In this document: positions 26,733 to 36,060 of the stretch, piece by piece | How the letters are laid out: each line of letters starts with the position of its first letter | Numbering within the stretch: the stretch's first letter is position 1 | NCBI RefSeq assembly: GCF_002179555.1 | Contig: NZ_NHOU01000011.1 | Span: 49,895 to 113,894, forward strand | DNA length: 64,000 nt | DNA from: Salinicola salarius | GTDB lineage: Bacteria; Pseudomonadota; Gammaproteobacteria; Pseudomonadales; Halomonadaceae | Direction: 5' to 3' | The notes under the pieces: model-generated | What the model was told of the DNA's origin: nothing | The model's database searches: none | Seen by the model: only the letters and a program-made list of their open reading frames with translations | Translations under genes and position numbers: made by a program

Positions 26733-28157
26733 CTAGTGCTTGCCTCCCGAAATCGGACTTCCGAGACCACCAACCCGCCGCCGTGGCCGCTCGAACAGCG
26801 CGAGCGACTCCAGATGGGCGGTATGCGGAAACATGTCGGCCATTGCCAGACGCGACAACGAGTAGCCTCCCGCCAGCAGATGCGCCGCGTCCCGTGCCAG
26901 CGACGCGGGATCGCAGGAGATATAAGCCACCCGCGCCACGTCGCTTTCCGCCAGCTGTCGGCAAACCGCATCGGCACCGTCCCGCGGCGGATCCAGCAAT
27001 ACCGTATCGTGCTCGGCAATCAGCGCTTCGATCGTCGCGCCTGGCGCGCTGAGGTCGGCCTGCAATGCCGAGACGTCCAGGCCGTTGCGGCCGGCATTGT
27101 CTCGCAGCCGCTCGACCATCTCATTGCTCCCTTCGACCGCCGTGACGCTGGCAACGTCACCAGCCAGCGCCAGCGAGAAGTTGCCGATACCGGCGAACAG
27201 GTCGAGCAGCCGCTCCCCGCCGCCAGGGGCGAGCCAGTCTCGCAGCGTGTCGACCAGGCGCTGGTTGATCTCGGCGTTGACCTGCAGGAAATCACCCGGC
27301 GCCAGCGCGAGCGACACCGGTCGGCGATCGCCGCCGTCGACCGTCGTGACCAGCTCTGGCCTGTCGCCAAGCCAGACCAGGCTGGTCGACTCGCGGCCTC
27401 GGCGCAACGCACAGGCCACACCTTCGCGCTCGGAAAAGGCTCGCCAACACTGTTCGTCACCAGGTACGTCGCGCAGCTGCCGCACCACCACGGTGACCAC
27501 GTCGGCATCGGTCAGCAACAGTTCAAGGTGCCCCACATGACGCGGCGCCTCGAGGGACTCCAGCTGTGCACGCAGGCGCGGCAACAGGGCCGCCAGCGGC
27601 GGCGCCAGCACGTGGCAGCTGTCGATGTCGACCAGCTGCTCGCTGCCTCGCGCGCGGAACCCGAGATGAACCCGACCTTGCGCGTCGCACTTGACGCCCA
27701 GCCTGGCGCGACGACGATAGCCGGCATCGTGGCCGATCAGCATCGCTATCTCTTCCGGGGCATCAATGGCTTGACGCTTGAGCAGATCGACCAGTACCCG
27801 GCGCTTGTGCTCGCGCTGGCCCTCGACGCTCAAGTGCTGCAGATCGCAGCCGCCGCAGCGTGCCGCGTAGATACAGGGCGGTTCCACACGCTCTTCGGCC
27901 GCGTTGAAGCGCTCGCGTACATGAGCCTCGTCATAGCGCTTGCGCTGACGATGGATCGCGATGTCGACCCGCTCTCCCGGCAGCGCGGCATCGACAAACA
28001 CCGTCTTGCCTTCGGCGTTTCGCGCTACGCCACGCCCGTCATGCGCCAGTCGCTCGATGGTCAGCGAGCCGTCGTCGGCTTTCGCTGCCGGTGCGTGCCG
28101 CGACGTCTGGCGTTCGCGACGTACGACCGGTGACCGCTTTTTCCCCAGCATCGCCAT
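26733..28157 (-). CDS. rlmD: 23S rRNA (uracil-1939-C5)-methyltransferase
   Basis: A 474-aa SAM-dependent enzyme that methylates U1939 of 23S rRNA. An N-terminal TRAM domain (about 32-85) is followed by iron-sulfur ligands Cys95, Cys101 and Cys104 (CIYAARCGGC) and a fourth Cys at about 183 (DSCHVL). The catalytic-cysteine motif is YISCDPASLARD near 420-430. The start at 28157 lies 2 nt after the cysM stop. The stop is 1 nt from the relA start. Confidence 0.96.
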   Translation of the reverse strand: MAMLGKKRSPVVRRERQTSRHAPAAKADDGSLTIERLAHDGRGVARNAEGKTVFVDAALPGERVDIAIHRQRKRYDEAHVRERFNAAEERVEPPCIYAARCGGCDLQHLSVEGQREHKRRVLVDLLKRQAIDAPEEIAMLIGHDAGYRRRARLGVKCDAQGRVHLGFRARGSEQLVDIDSCHVLAPPLAALLPRLRAQLESLEAPRHVGHLELLLTDADVVTVVVRQLRDVPGDEQCWRAFSEREGVACALRRGRESTSLVWLGDRPELVTTVDGGDRRPVSLALAPGDFLQVNAEINQRLVDTLRDWLAPGGGERLLDLFAGIGNFSLALAGDVASVTAVEGSNEMVERLRDNAGRNGLDVSALQADLSAPGATIEALIAEHDTVLLDPPRDGADAVCRQLAESDVARVAYISCDPASLARDAAHLLAGGYSLSRLAMADMFPHTAHLESLALFERPRRRVGGLGSPISGGKH

Positions 28158-28159
28158 GA

Positions 28160-29056
28160 TCAGGCGTCCGGCGCATAGAGGCCGGTGGAGAGATAGCGAT
28201 CGCCCCGGTCGCAGACGATGAACACGATCACGGCGTTGTCGACCTGTTCGGCGACCCTCAGCGCCCCCGCCAGCGCTCCGCCGGAGGAGACACCAGCGAG
28301 AATTCCCTCTTCCCGTGCCAGGCGGCGCATGTGCTCCTCGGCTTCCTGCTGGCCGATGTCCAGCACGCTGTCGACTCGCTGCGGTTCGAAGATGTCGGGC
28401 AGATACGCCTCGGGCCAGCGCCGGATGCCGGCAATGCTCGCGCCGTCCGCCGGCTGAAGGCCGACGACCTGGATCGACGGGTTGCGCTCCTTGAGATAGC
28501 GCGAGGTCCCCATGATGGTGCCGGTGGTCCCCATGGCGCTGACGAAATGGGTGATGCGCCCCGCGGTCTGCTCCCACAGTTCGGGACCGGTGGTACGGTA
28601 GTGGGCCAGCGGATTGTCGGGGTTGGCAAACTGGTTGAGCGGCTTGCCTTCGCCTCGGGCGATCATCTCGTCGGCCAGATCCCGCGCCCCTTCCATGCCG
28701 GCTTCCTTGCTGACGCCGATCAGCCTGGCGCCGTAGGCCGCCATGGCCTGCTTGCGCTCGCTGGAGGCGTTGTCCGGCATGATCAGGATCATGCGATACC
28801 CCATCACCGCGGCGGCCATGGCGAGTGCAATGCCGGTATTGCCGGATGTCGCTTCGATCAGCGTGTCTCCCGGCGAGATATCGCCCCGAGCCTCCGCTTC
28901 GCGGAGCATGGAGAGCGCCGGGCGATCCTTGACCGAGCCTGCCGGATTGTTACCTTCCAGCTTGGCCAGAATCGTATTGTCGCGCCCGGCATTGATGCGG
29001 GCGAGTCTCACCAATGGCGTATTGCCAACGGTTTGCGCGAGCGTGGGAAATGCCAT
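28160..29056 (-). CDS. cysM: Cysteine synthase B (O-acetylserine sulfhydrylase)
   Basis: A 298-aa PLP enzyme that joins O-acetylserine with sulfide or thiosulfate. The PLP lysine is Lys43 in NNPAGSVKDRPA; TSGNTGIAL is the substrate loop. The length and the PAGSVKDRPALSM sequence fit CysM rather than CysK. The start at 29056 (MAFPTLAQTVGNTPL) fits the family; the longer frame upstream crosses the barA promoter region. First gene of the cysM-rlmD-relA-mazG run. Confidence 0.95.
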   Translation of the reverse strand: MAFPTLAQTVGNTPLVRLARINAGRDNTILAKLEGNNPAGSVKDRPALSMLREAEARGDISPGDTLIEATSGNTGIALAMAAAVMGYRMILIMPDNASSERKQAMAAYGARLIGVSKEAGMEGARDLADEMIARGEGKPLNQFANPDNPLAHYRTTGPELWEQTAGRITHFVSAMGTTGTIMGTSRYLKERNPSIQVVGLQPADGASIAGIRRWPEAYLPDIFEPQRVDSVLDIGQQEAEEHMRRLAREEGILAGVSSGGALAGALRVAEQVDNAVIVFIVCDRGDRYLSTGLYAPDA

Positions 29057-29314
29057 AGAAAAGTTCCTGGGGCCAGAGCTTGTACGGTTTCGAACCGGAC
29101 CAATGACGAAAGCGGCCGGCCGAGAACCAGTAAATGGAATGGTAATAGTATATCGAAGCCGGCGGGGGACATGACAGCGGTCATCCAGGACACGGCGACG
29201 GCTCGTGTGTCGGCATCGCCGTCTCGATCCATAATGGGCGATCGGTTTTATGGCATTGCCGATTCGAGTCACTGGCAGGGCTACGGTTTTTCAGACCTTC
29301 GCCGATAAAACTCC

Positions 29315-31831
29315 ATGAAAACGCAAGAGCTTCAGGGTTTAATGGTTTCACGCGGGCTGATCATTTTTTTCATACTATTTTCCGCGCTGCTGCTCGGCTT
29401 GGCCGGGTGGCATGCCTGGGAATGGTGTCGTGCCAATGATCAGATGTTGTCCCGACGGCTGCAAAGCATCAACCGTGTCTTCACGCCATCGCTGGCTGAG
29501 GCCGCGCAGAACGAGGACATGCCTCGGGTGCACAAGCTGCTGGCCCGTCTGACCAGCGACCCGGCTATCGTCAACGCCACCCTCCGAGATGAAAGCGGCA
29601 AAGTCCGGGATTTCACGGGGACGGCCCCTCCTCCGGCGGCACTGGAGACGCTTTCATCGGCATTGCGCACCTGGAACCACGATGGGGTTCGGAGATGGAT
29701 ACAACCGCTGGAGACCTTCGTTCTCCCGCAGTCGCCGCACCGCTACTGGCTGGATCTGAGTCTCGATCCTCTACGCGCCAACTCCATACCTGACCGCCCT
29801 TTTAGCCCCTGGCTGCCGCTGCTGTCACTGCTGCTATTGATTCCGTTGACGTTGGTCTGGCGGCGATCACCTCCTGACCGTACGACGCGTGACCGGACAG
29901 CGCCCAACGCCAAAGCGTCGCTTTTCCCGACGTCATCATTGACTCACGCACCGGAAGTGAGCCCGGACAGTGATCTGACCTACGTGAGTCATGAGCTACG
30001 CGCGCCGCTGTCCGGGGTGCTGGGGTTCTGTCGCCTGCTGGAGAACAGCCCTCTCGATACGCAGCAACGGGAATGGCTCCGCCACATTCATCTGGCTTCC
30101 ACCGGGCTGCTCGATACCGTCGACCATGTGTTGGGGGACAATCGCAGCCGGACGGATCACGTCTTTGATATCGCCGAGGTACTCTGGGAGATCCTGTGTC
30201 TGCAGACACCGTTGGCGCAAGCGAAGCGCATGACGTTGCTGGCTATTGTCTACGATGACGTTCCCCCTCGCCTCGTCGGTGCCGACATCGGCATCCGCCA
30301 GCTGCTGACCAATCTGATCAACAACGCCATCAAGTACGGCGAGGAAGGCGATATCGTCATTCGCGTCGTCCTGGAGAGCCGCGAAGGTAGCGCGGTCCGC
30401 TTGCGCTTGAGTGTCAGCGATGGCGGCAGCCGCGATCCATCAAATCGTCAGCGCCTGCAGCAAGCGCTCGAACGAGGACAAGCCGAAGCAGTCGATGCCA
30501 AAACCGGTGTGGGTATTGCTATCTGCCAGCGCCTGGCAGCGGAGATGAACGGGTCGCTGGCCCTGGGGGCCAGTTCGGGCAAGGGCAACACGATCATCGC
30601 CAGCATCGGCCTGGAGGCCTGCGAGCCCTATGTTCGCCCCGCAGAATTCGATCTGGAAGGTGCGGAAATCACAGTATGGCAGCCACATGCCCGGCTGGCG
30701 TATCTGCTCGACTATGCGCTCAAGCGATGGCGTGCGCGCCCGACATCGCTGAGCGAACCGGATTCCTTGAGCGCGACGGGTGACACGTGTCAGTTGTCGA
30801 TCATTGGCATTGATGAGAAGGCTCTCGAGCCCGAGGCTCATCGAATCTGGCAACAACGCTTCGACGCCATGCGCCGCCCCTGTCTGCTGGTGGCCAATCT
30901 CACCCCGACGCGGCCGATAACCTGGCGTCTGCCGGAAGGAAGCGCCATCCTCCGGTTGCCGATCTCCCGATATAGCCTGGGGCGAGCCCTGGCCAGGATG
31001 CTCGCCGAGCATCGTCAGCAGGATTTACCCCCACGCCCTCGAGTGCTGGTCATCGATGATGACGAGGTGTCGCAGCACTACCTCGACGCAGTGCTTCCCA
31101 TCATCGGCACGGAGGTCGTGGTGGCGGGCAACGCCGCCGAAGCCATCGCCATCGCCTCGAAGCGGACCATCGATCTGGTTCTGGTGGACCTGCACTTGCC
31201 CGATGCCAGCGGCTTCGAAGCAATAGACCGCCTGCGACGACTGAATCGGGAATGGAAACGCAAACCCGTCATCGCCATGACCGCCGAACCGAACGCGCCA
31301 GAACGAAGCCGATCGACGAATGGCGCCATCAACGAGATATTAGTCAAGCCGCTAGCGGAAAGTCTGCTGAGAAGCGTGCTGGCGCAATATCTGACGATGC
31401 CTCCGTGCCCACCCTCGGAACGGACGACCTCGCCTTCAGGTACAGATCTCTCCCGAACACCGCCACCCCTGCATGCGGGTGACCTGCCGGTCGTCGACAA
31501 GGCCCGGGCCCGCCGGGTCAGTGGCGACCGCGAGGCGCTCGCCGCAGACATGTTGGCCCAGTTGATTGCGGAGCTGCCCGGGTATCGACACGAACTGAAT
31601 GTCGCGTGGCAGCGCCGCGATGCCGAGCGGCTTGCCGAGATCGCCCACCAGCTCGGCGGCGGTTGCCGCTACTGCGGCGCGCTCCAGCTGGCGGCGGCTT
31701 GCGACAAACTGGAGAACCGCTGTCGCCATCACCCCGTGGACGCGTGTGGCGAGGCATTTCGTGAAGTGATGGCCGCTTGCGATCGTCTGGGCATCTGGGC
31801 CGACGATCAGACGGTCACTGGCATCCACTGA
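29315..31831 (+). CDS. barA: BarA/GacS-type hybrid sensor histidine kinase
   Basis: An 838-aa hybrid kinase of the Gac/Csr pathway. Two membrane helices (about 13-34 and 164-183) flank a periplasmic region. His226 lies in YVSHELRAPLSG. The ATPase domain has an N box NLINNAIKYG, but the G1 box reads SDGGS and is atypical. A degenerate receiver follows (about 455-560). The true receiver has Asp625 (LVDLHLPD), and the C-terminal Hpt domain has His778 (AHQLGGGCRYCG), as in GacS. No HAMP domain is evident. It is divergent from cysM; a UvrY/GacA partner is not in the window. Confidence 0.92.
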   Translation: MKTQELQGLMVSRGLIIFFILFSALLLGLAGWHAWEWCRANDQMLSRRLQSINRVFTPSLAEAAQNEDMPRVHKLLARLTSDPAIVNATLRDESGKVRDFTGTAPPPAALETLSSALRTWNHDGVRRWIQPLETFVLPQSPHRYWLDLSLDPLRANSIPDRPFSPWLPLLSLLLLIPLTLVWRRSPPDRTTRDRTAPNAKASLFPTSSLTHAPEVSPDSDLTYVSHELRAPLSGVLGFCRLLENSPLDTQQREWLRHIHLASTGLLDTVDHVLGDNRSRTDHVFDIAEVLWEILCLQTPLAQAKRMTLLAIVYDDVPPRLVGADIGIRQLLTNLINNAIKYGEEGDIVIRVVLESREGSAVRLRLSVSDGGSRDPSNRQRLQQALERGQAEAVDAKTGVGIAICQRLAAEMNGSLALGASSGKGNTIIASIGLEACEPYVRPAEFDLEGAEITVWQPHARLAYLLDYALKRWRARPTSLSEPDSLSATGDTCQLSIIGIDEKALEPEAHRIWQQRFDAMRRPCLLVANLTPTRPITWRLPEGSAILRLPISRYSLGRALARMLAEHRQQDLPPRPRVLVIDDDEVSQHYLDAVLPIIGTEVVVAGNAAEAIAIASKRTIDLVLVDLHLPDASGFEAIDRLRRLNREWKRKPVIAMTAEPNAPERSRSTNGAINEILVKPLAESLLRSVLAQYLTMPPCPPSERTTSPSGTDLSRTPPPLHAGDLPVVDKARARRVSGDREALAADMLAQLIAELPGYRHELNVAWQRRDAERLAEIAHQLGGGCRYCGALQLAAACDKLENRCRHHPVDACGEAFREVMAACDRLGIWADDQTVTGIH

Positions 31832-31836
31832 CGCGC

Positions 31837-32634
31837 TTACGCGTGGTCGTGGTCGTGGTCGTGGTCATGCTCGAAGGACTCGATCTGGGCGACGAGCCCC
31901 GACTCCTGACCGGCCACCATCAGCCGTTTCATTTCCGCCACGGCTTCCTTGAGTCCGACGAACAGCGCCCGCGCGATGACCGCGTGGCCAATGTTGAGCT
32001 CGTGGATTCCGGGAATCGCCGCAATCGCCTCGACGTTATGGTAGTGCAGGCCGTGTCCGGCGTTCACCACCAGGCCCAGTTCGTCGGCGAATTCCGCCGC
32101 CGCGGTCAGTCGTTCGTACTCGAGGCGCTGCGCCTCGCCGCTGGTTTCCGCATAGGCACCGGTGTGCAACTCGACCACCGGGGCACCCACCTCGAATGCC
32201 GCCTGAATCTGCGCCGGCTCGGGATCGATGAACAGCGAAACCCGGCACCCTGCCGCCTCGAGTCGACGACAGGCACTAGCGATGGCATCGCGACCGCCAA
32301 CGACGTCGAGCCCCCCTTCGGTGGTCAGCTCTTCCCGCTTTTCCGGCACCAGGCAGACATCCGCTGGCTTCAGCCGCTCGGCGAGGGCGATCATCTCCTC
32401 GGTCACCGCCATCTCCAGGTTCATGCGCGTATTGAGCACGGCCGCGATCAGTTCGACGTCCCGCTCCTGGATATGCCGTCTGTCCTCGCGCAGATGCAAG
32501 GTGATGCCATCGGCGCCGGCTTCCTCGGCCAGCAGCGCGGCCTGGACCGGGTCGGGATAGCGGGTACCGCGGGCCTGGCGTAGCGTCGCGACATGGTCGA
32601 TGTTGACACCCAACTGAATACGAGTAGCGATCAT
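31837..32634 (-). CDS. pdxJ: Pyridoxine 5'-phosphate synthase
   Basis: A 265-aa TIM-barrel enzyme that condenses 1-deoxyxylulose 5-phosphate with 3-amino-2-oxopropyl phosphate to form pyridoxine 5'-phosphate. The N-terminus [17 protein letters not shown] and the [11 protein letters not shown] motif are diagnostic. The protein ends in an unusual [10 protein letters not shown] tail made by a hexanucleotide repeat. Start 32634 gives the normal N-terminus. It converges with barA, stops 5 nt apart. Confidence 0.96.
   Translation of the reverse strand: MIATRIQLGVNIDHVATLRQARGTRYPDPVQAALLAEEAGADGITLHLREDRRHIQERDVELIAAVLNTRMNLEMAVTEEMIALAERLKPADVCLVPEKREELTTEGGLDVVGGRDAIASACRRLEAAGCRVSLFIDPEPAQIQAAFEVGAPVVELHTGAYAETSGEAQRLEYERLTAAAEFADELGLVVNAGHGLHYHNVEAIAAIPGIHELNIGHAVIARALFVGLKEAVAEMKRLMVAGQESGLVAQIESFEHDHDHDHDHA
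31843..31866. repeat. Hexanucleotide microsatellite (GTGGTC)x4
   Basis: Four perfect GTGGTC units encode the His-Asp tail of PdxJ on the minus strand. Such a tract can change length by slippage and would add or remove His-Asp pairs without changing frame. Confidence 0.9.
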
Positions 32635-32714
32635 GAACTCGGGCTCCTTGGAGCGGTGAAAGACAAGAGGACCCGGGTCGAGGGACGCGCTCCCCGGCCC
32701 GGCGATAGCGAGAA

Positions 32715-33431
32715 TCAGGCACGCCCCTGACGGCGGCGCTGGCTGAGCCGTTGCATTAGTTCCCGGGAGCGTAGCGGCTGGTTGCCAATCAGCGGCGCCA
32801 GTGCCGCTCGGGTCAATGCCTTGCTCAGGCCAGCCAGCCCGGACGCGTCCCAGTCGCCGCGCGCCAGCAGCTTGAGGCTGCGGCCATCCCAACCGGGGTG
32901 CTGCGCACCGACGGGCATGAAGCGGCGGCTCTCGACAACGTAGGTGTAACGGGTGGAGGGATCGAGCGGGCTGTCGTCCGTCTCGAGAAAGATCGGCTCG
33001 GCATCCAGCGCCTCGAGCAAGGTGATCTCAAGGCGCCTGAGGCTGGTGGCACGTTCGGCCGGCCGGGTCAGTCGCTCGATCGTCCAGGCGTAGATGGCGA
33101 AGAGATCGCCCGTCGGCAGCCCGACCGGCAGCGCTCGCGTCAGCAGCTCATTGGCGTAGAGTCCACAAAGCAAGCCTTCACCGGCCAGCAACACGGCGCT
33201 CTGGGTGGTTTCCATCATCCGCAGGCGTTTGAGATCGCCGTCGCCGATCCAGGTCAGATGCAGTGGCGCAAAAGGTTGCAGCTTGGCGCGGGACTTGCTC
33301 CCCGCCCGCTGAACGCCCTGGGCGACGGCGCGGATATGGCCGTGCTCCAGCGTGATGACGTCCACCAGGGCGCTGGTCTCCCGATAGGGCCGCTTGTGCA
33401 GCAGATAAGCCGGCTGGGGCGTCATTGCCAA
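32715..33431 (-). CDS. recO: DNA repair protein RecO
   Basis: A 238-aa recombination mediator that loads RecA on SSB-coated DNA with RecR in the RecFOR pathway. The N-terminal OB fold starts with [20 protein letters not shown], followed by the helical domain. No zinc-finger cysteines are apparent, as in E. coli RecO. A second possible start is Met3 at 33425. It follows era in the conserved rnc-era-recO-pdxJ order. Confidence 0.95.
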   Translation of the reverse strand: MAMTPQPAYLLHKRPYRETSALVDVITLEHGHIRAVAQGVQRAGSKSRAKLQPFAPLHLTWIGDGDLKRLRMMETTQSAVLLAGEGLLCGLYANELLTRALPVGLPTGDLFAIYAWTIERLTRPAERATSLRRLEITLLEALDAEPIFLETDDSPLDPSTRYTYVVESRRFMPVGAQHPGWDGRSLKLLARGDWDASGLAGLSKALTRAALAPLIGNQPLRSRELMQRLSQRRRQGRA

Positions 33432-33481
33432 TGCCTCGTCAGCGAGAAAATCGCGGGCAGTCGCTCAGTCGTGACAGGGGT

Positions 33482-34381
33482 TCAATCATGGTTGTAGCCC
33501 AGGCTCTTCAGCGCTCGATCGTCGTCCGACCAGCCGCGCTTGACCTTGACCCATAGGTTGAGCATGACCTTGCTGTCGAAGGCTCGCTCCATCTCCTGGC
33601 GCGCCTCGATGCCGATCTTCTTGATCCGCTCCCCCTTGTCACCGATCAGGATCTTCTTCTGGCCCTGGCGCTCGACCAGCATCAATGCGCTGATATGGAT
33701 GACCTTGCCTTCGTCGCGGAACTCCTCGATCTCGACGGTCATCTGATAGGGAAGCTCGTCGCCCAACTGGCGCATGACCTTTTCGCGGACCAGCTCGGCG
33801 GCCAGAAAGCGCTGGCTCTTGTCGGTGATCTGATCATCCGGGAAGTAGTGCACACCTTCGGGCAGGCGCTTGCCGACTTCGCCTTCGAGCTCCGGCACGT
33901 TGGTTCCATGCTTGGCGGAGATCGGCAGGATCGCGGCGAATTCGCGTCTGGCGGAAAGCGACTCCAGCCACGGCAGCAATGTCGTCTTGTCCTCGAGCCA
34001 GTCGACTTTGTTGACCGCCAGGATTACCGGCGCTTCGACGTGGGTGAGCTTGTCGAGCACGACCTGATCCTCATCCGTCCAGCGCGTGCGGTCGACCAGG
34101 AACACGACGCAATCGACGTCGCGCAGCGCCTGTGATGCAGCCTGGTTCATGAAGCGATTGATCGCCTTGTTGCGATCCCGGGTCTGCAGATGGATGCCGG
34201 GCGTATCGACATAGATGAACTGCGCCTCATCCACTGTCTTGATGCCCATGACCTGGTGGCGCGTCGTTTGCGGGCGCCGCGAGGTGATGGAAATCTTCTG
34301 CCCCAGGATACGGTTCATCAGGGTCGATTTACCCACGTTGGGACGCCCGACGATAGCGACGAAACCACAGCTCTGTGTCAT
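33482..34381 (-). CDS. era: GTPase Era
   Basis: A 299-aa essential GTPase that binds 16S rRNA during 30S maturation. G1 is GRPNVGKST (12-20), G3 DTPG, G4 NKVD and the C-terminal KH domain contains [11 protein letters not shown]. The ATG overlaps the rnc stop by 4 nt (34378-34381), so era is translationally coupled to rnc, as in E. coli. Confidence 0.98.
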   Translation of the reverse strand: MTQSCGFVAIVGRPNVGKSTLMNRILGQKISITSRRPQTTRHQVMGIKTVDEAQFIYVDTPGIHLQTRDRNKAINRFMNQAASQALRDVDCVVFLVDRTRWTDEDQVVLDKLTHVEAPVILAVNKVDWLEDKTTLLPWLESLSARREFAAILPISAKHGTNVPELEGEVGKRLPEGVHYFPDDQITDKSQRFLAAELVREKVMRQLGDELPYQMTVEIEEFRDEGKVIHISALMLVERQGQKKILIGDKGERIKKIGIEARQEMERAFDSKVMLNLWVKVKRGWSDDDRALKSLGYNHD

Positions 34382-35073
34382 TGACGCTTGCCCTTTGATG
34401 GTTCGAGTTGGGTCAACGCAAGCTCGGCGGCCTGCTGTTCGGCGAAACGTCGGCTCGTGCCTTCTCCCAGCGTCGGTGACTCGCCCAGCATGGCCACGTG
34501 GCACTCGACGCTGAAGGTCTGGGCGTGGGCCTCGCCTTCCACCGAGATCACTTCATAGCGCGGCAACGCCTGCTGCCGGGACTGCAGGAACTCCTGCAGG
34601 CGCGTCTTGGGATCCTTCTGCGTATTGTGCAGGTCGATCGCTTCCAGGCGCGTCCCGAACCAGGCCAGCACGCGACTGCGTGCCACATCCATACCGGCGT
34701 CGAGATAGATCGCCCCGATCACCCCTTCCAGCGCGTCGGCCAGGATCGAATCGCGCCGATGACCGCCGCTTTTCATCTCGCCGGACCCCAGCCTGAGGCA
34801 CTCGCCCAGGTTGAATTCCCGCGCCACCACGGCCAGCGTCTGCCCCTTGACCAGCCCGGCCCGCAGGCGGGACAGCTGCCCTTCCCGCGCGGCCGGAAAG
34901 CGCTTGAACAGCGCCTCGCCGATCACGAAATTGACGATCGAGTCTCCCAGAAACTCGAGCCGTTCGTTATTGGCGCCGCCGACGCTGCGGTGCGTCAGCG
35001 CCAGTTCCAGCAGCGCCGGGTCACGAAAGTCGTGGCCAATTCGGCGGCTGAAGCCTTGCAGAGGATCACTCAC
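34378..35073 (-). CDS. rnc: Ribonuclease III
   Basis: A 231-aa dsRNA endonuclease that processes rRNA and regulates mRNAs. The RNase III signature [12 protein letters not shown] lies at about 37-48, with the second acidic cluster [15 protein letters not shown] at about 112-126. A dsRNA-binding domain occupies about 155-225. The DUF4845 gene often found between lepB and rnc in pseudomonads is absent; instead a 187-bp gap with a 22-bp tandem repeat lies upstream. Confidence 0.98.
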   Translation of the reverse strand: MSDPLQGFSRRIGHDFRDPALLELALTHRSVGGANNERLEFLGDSIVNFVIGEALFKRFPAAREGQLSRLRAGLVKGQTLAVVAREFNLGECLRLGSGEMKSGGHRRDSILADALEGVIGAIYLDAGMDVARSRVLAWFGTRLEAIDLHNTQKDPKTRLQEFLQSRQQALPRYEVISVEGEAHAQTFSVECHVAMLGESPTLGEGTSRRFAEQQAAELALTQLEPSKGKRQ

Positions 35074-35088
35074 GTCATTCCCATTGAG

Positions 35089-35132
35089 TCGTTATCTTTG
35101 AAACAAAGAATCGTTGTCTTTGAAGCAAAGCG
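35089..35132. repeat. Two 22-bp direct repeats upstream of rnc
   Basis: TCGTTATCTTTGAAACAAAGAA (35089-35110) is followed directly by TCGTTGTCTTTGAAGCAAAGCG (35111-35132). Each unit holds an inverted repeat CTTTG-N3-CAAAG. They lie 16-59 bp upstream of the rnc start and would be in its leader if transcribed from the lepB side. Confidence 0.8.
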
Positions 35133-35260
35133 GGCGCGGGATAGCCCGTCGCCCGCTATGCGAGTTGCGCGTCTTGCCGCTGTTCCGAGAACGGGACCGT
35201 CATGATCCCGCGTCCGGAGCCGGCGGCCGACCAACTGAAATTTCAACAGCTATATAAGAA

Positions 35261-36049
35261 TCAGTTTATCTGGCGTACCGTGCTGAAGCTAGGCAATCCA
35301 CCATCCCAGTGCATCCACACGGCAAACGCCTTGCCGACGATGTTCTTTTCCGGGACGAAACCCCAGTAACGGCTGTCGTTGGAGTGGTCGCGGTTGTCGC
35401 CCATCATGAAATACTCGTGGTCGGGAACGACGATCTCCCGCATCTGGGGCCCGGGGCTCTGGGGGTTGTTGAAGATACTGTGCTCGACGTCACCGAGGTG
35501 TTCCTCGAACAGTTCTTCGCCCGGTGCTTCTGCCGGGTCGGGATCGGTCATCGACTTGGGCACCGGTTCGCCATTGACGTAGAGCTGCTTGTTTTCGTAG
35601 CGAATGTGATCCCCCGGCAGGCCAATGACGCGCTTGATGAAATTGACCGATGGATCCTGCGGGAAGCGGAAGACCATGACATCACCGCGCTCCGGTTCCC
35701 CGATATCGGCAATTTCGGTGTTGATGACCGGCAGGCGGAGTCCGTAGCTGAACTTGTTGACCAGGATGAAATCCCCTACCTCGAGTGTCGGTCGCATCGA
35801 GCCCGAGGGAATCTGGAACGGCTCGATCACGAAGCTGCGCAGCACCAGAACGACCAGCAACACGGGGAAAAAGGAGCGGGCGTAGTCGACCGGCCAGGGG
35901 TCCTTGTAGTCGACCGACTTTTCGCCACCCTGTGCTTGTGCGGCGGCCTGCTGGCGTTGGCGACGCGAGCGCCGCCAGAACAGGCTGTCGAGCAACCAGA
36001 CGAGCCCCGTGATGGCGACAGCCAACACCAGTAACAACGAAAAATCCAT
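35261..36049 (-). CDS. lepB: Signal peptidase I
   Basis: A 262-aa inner-membrane protease that removes signal peptides from exported proteins. Two N-terminal helices (about 2-22 and 60-78) anchor it. Catalytic Ser84 is in PSGSMRPTL and Lys139 in FIKRVIGLPGD; the GDNRDHSNDSR motif is present near 217-227. The start at 36049 lies 11 nt from the lepA stop. lepA-lepB is a conserved operon. Confidence 0.97.
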   Translation of the reverse strand: MDFSLLLVLAVAITGLVWLLDSLFWRRSRRQRQQAAAQAQGGEKSVDYKDPWPVDYARSFFPVLLVVLVLRSFVIEPFQIPSGSMRPTLEVGDFILVNKFSYGLRLPVINTEIADIGEPERGDVMVFRFPQDPSVNFIKRVIGLPGDHIRYENKQLYVNGEPVPKSMTDPDPAEAPGEELFEEHLGDVEHSIFNNPQSPGPQMREIVVPDHEYFMMGDNRDHSNDSRYWGFVPEKNIVGKAFAVWMHWDGGLPSFSTVRQIN

Positions 36050-36060
36050 GAGGTGTTTTC

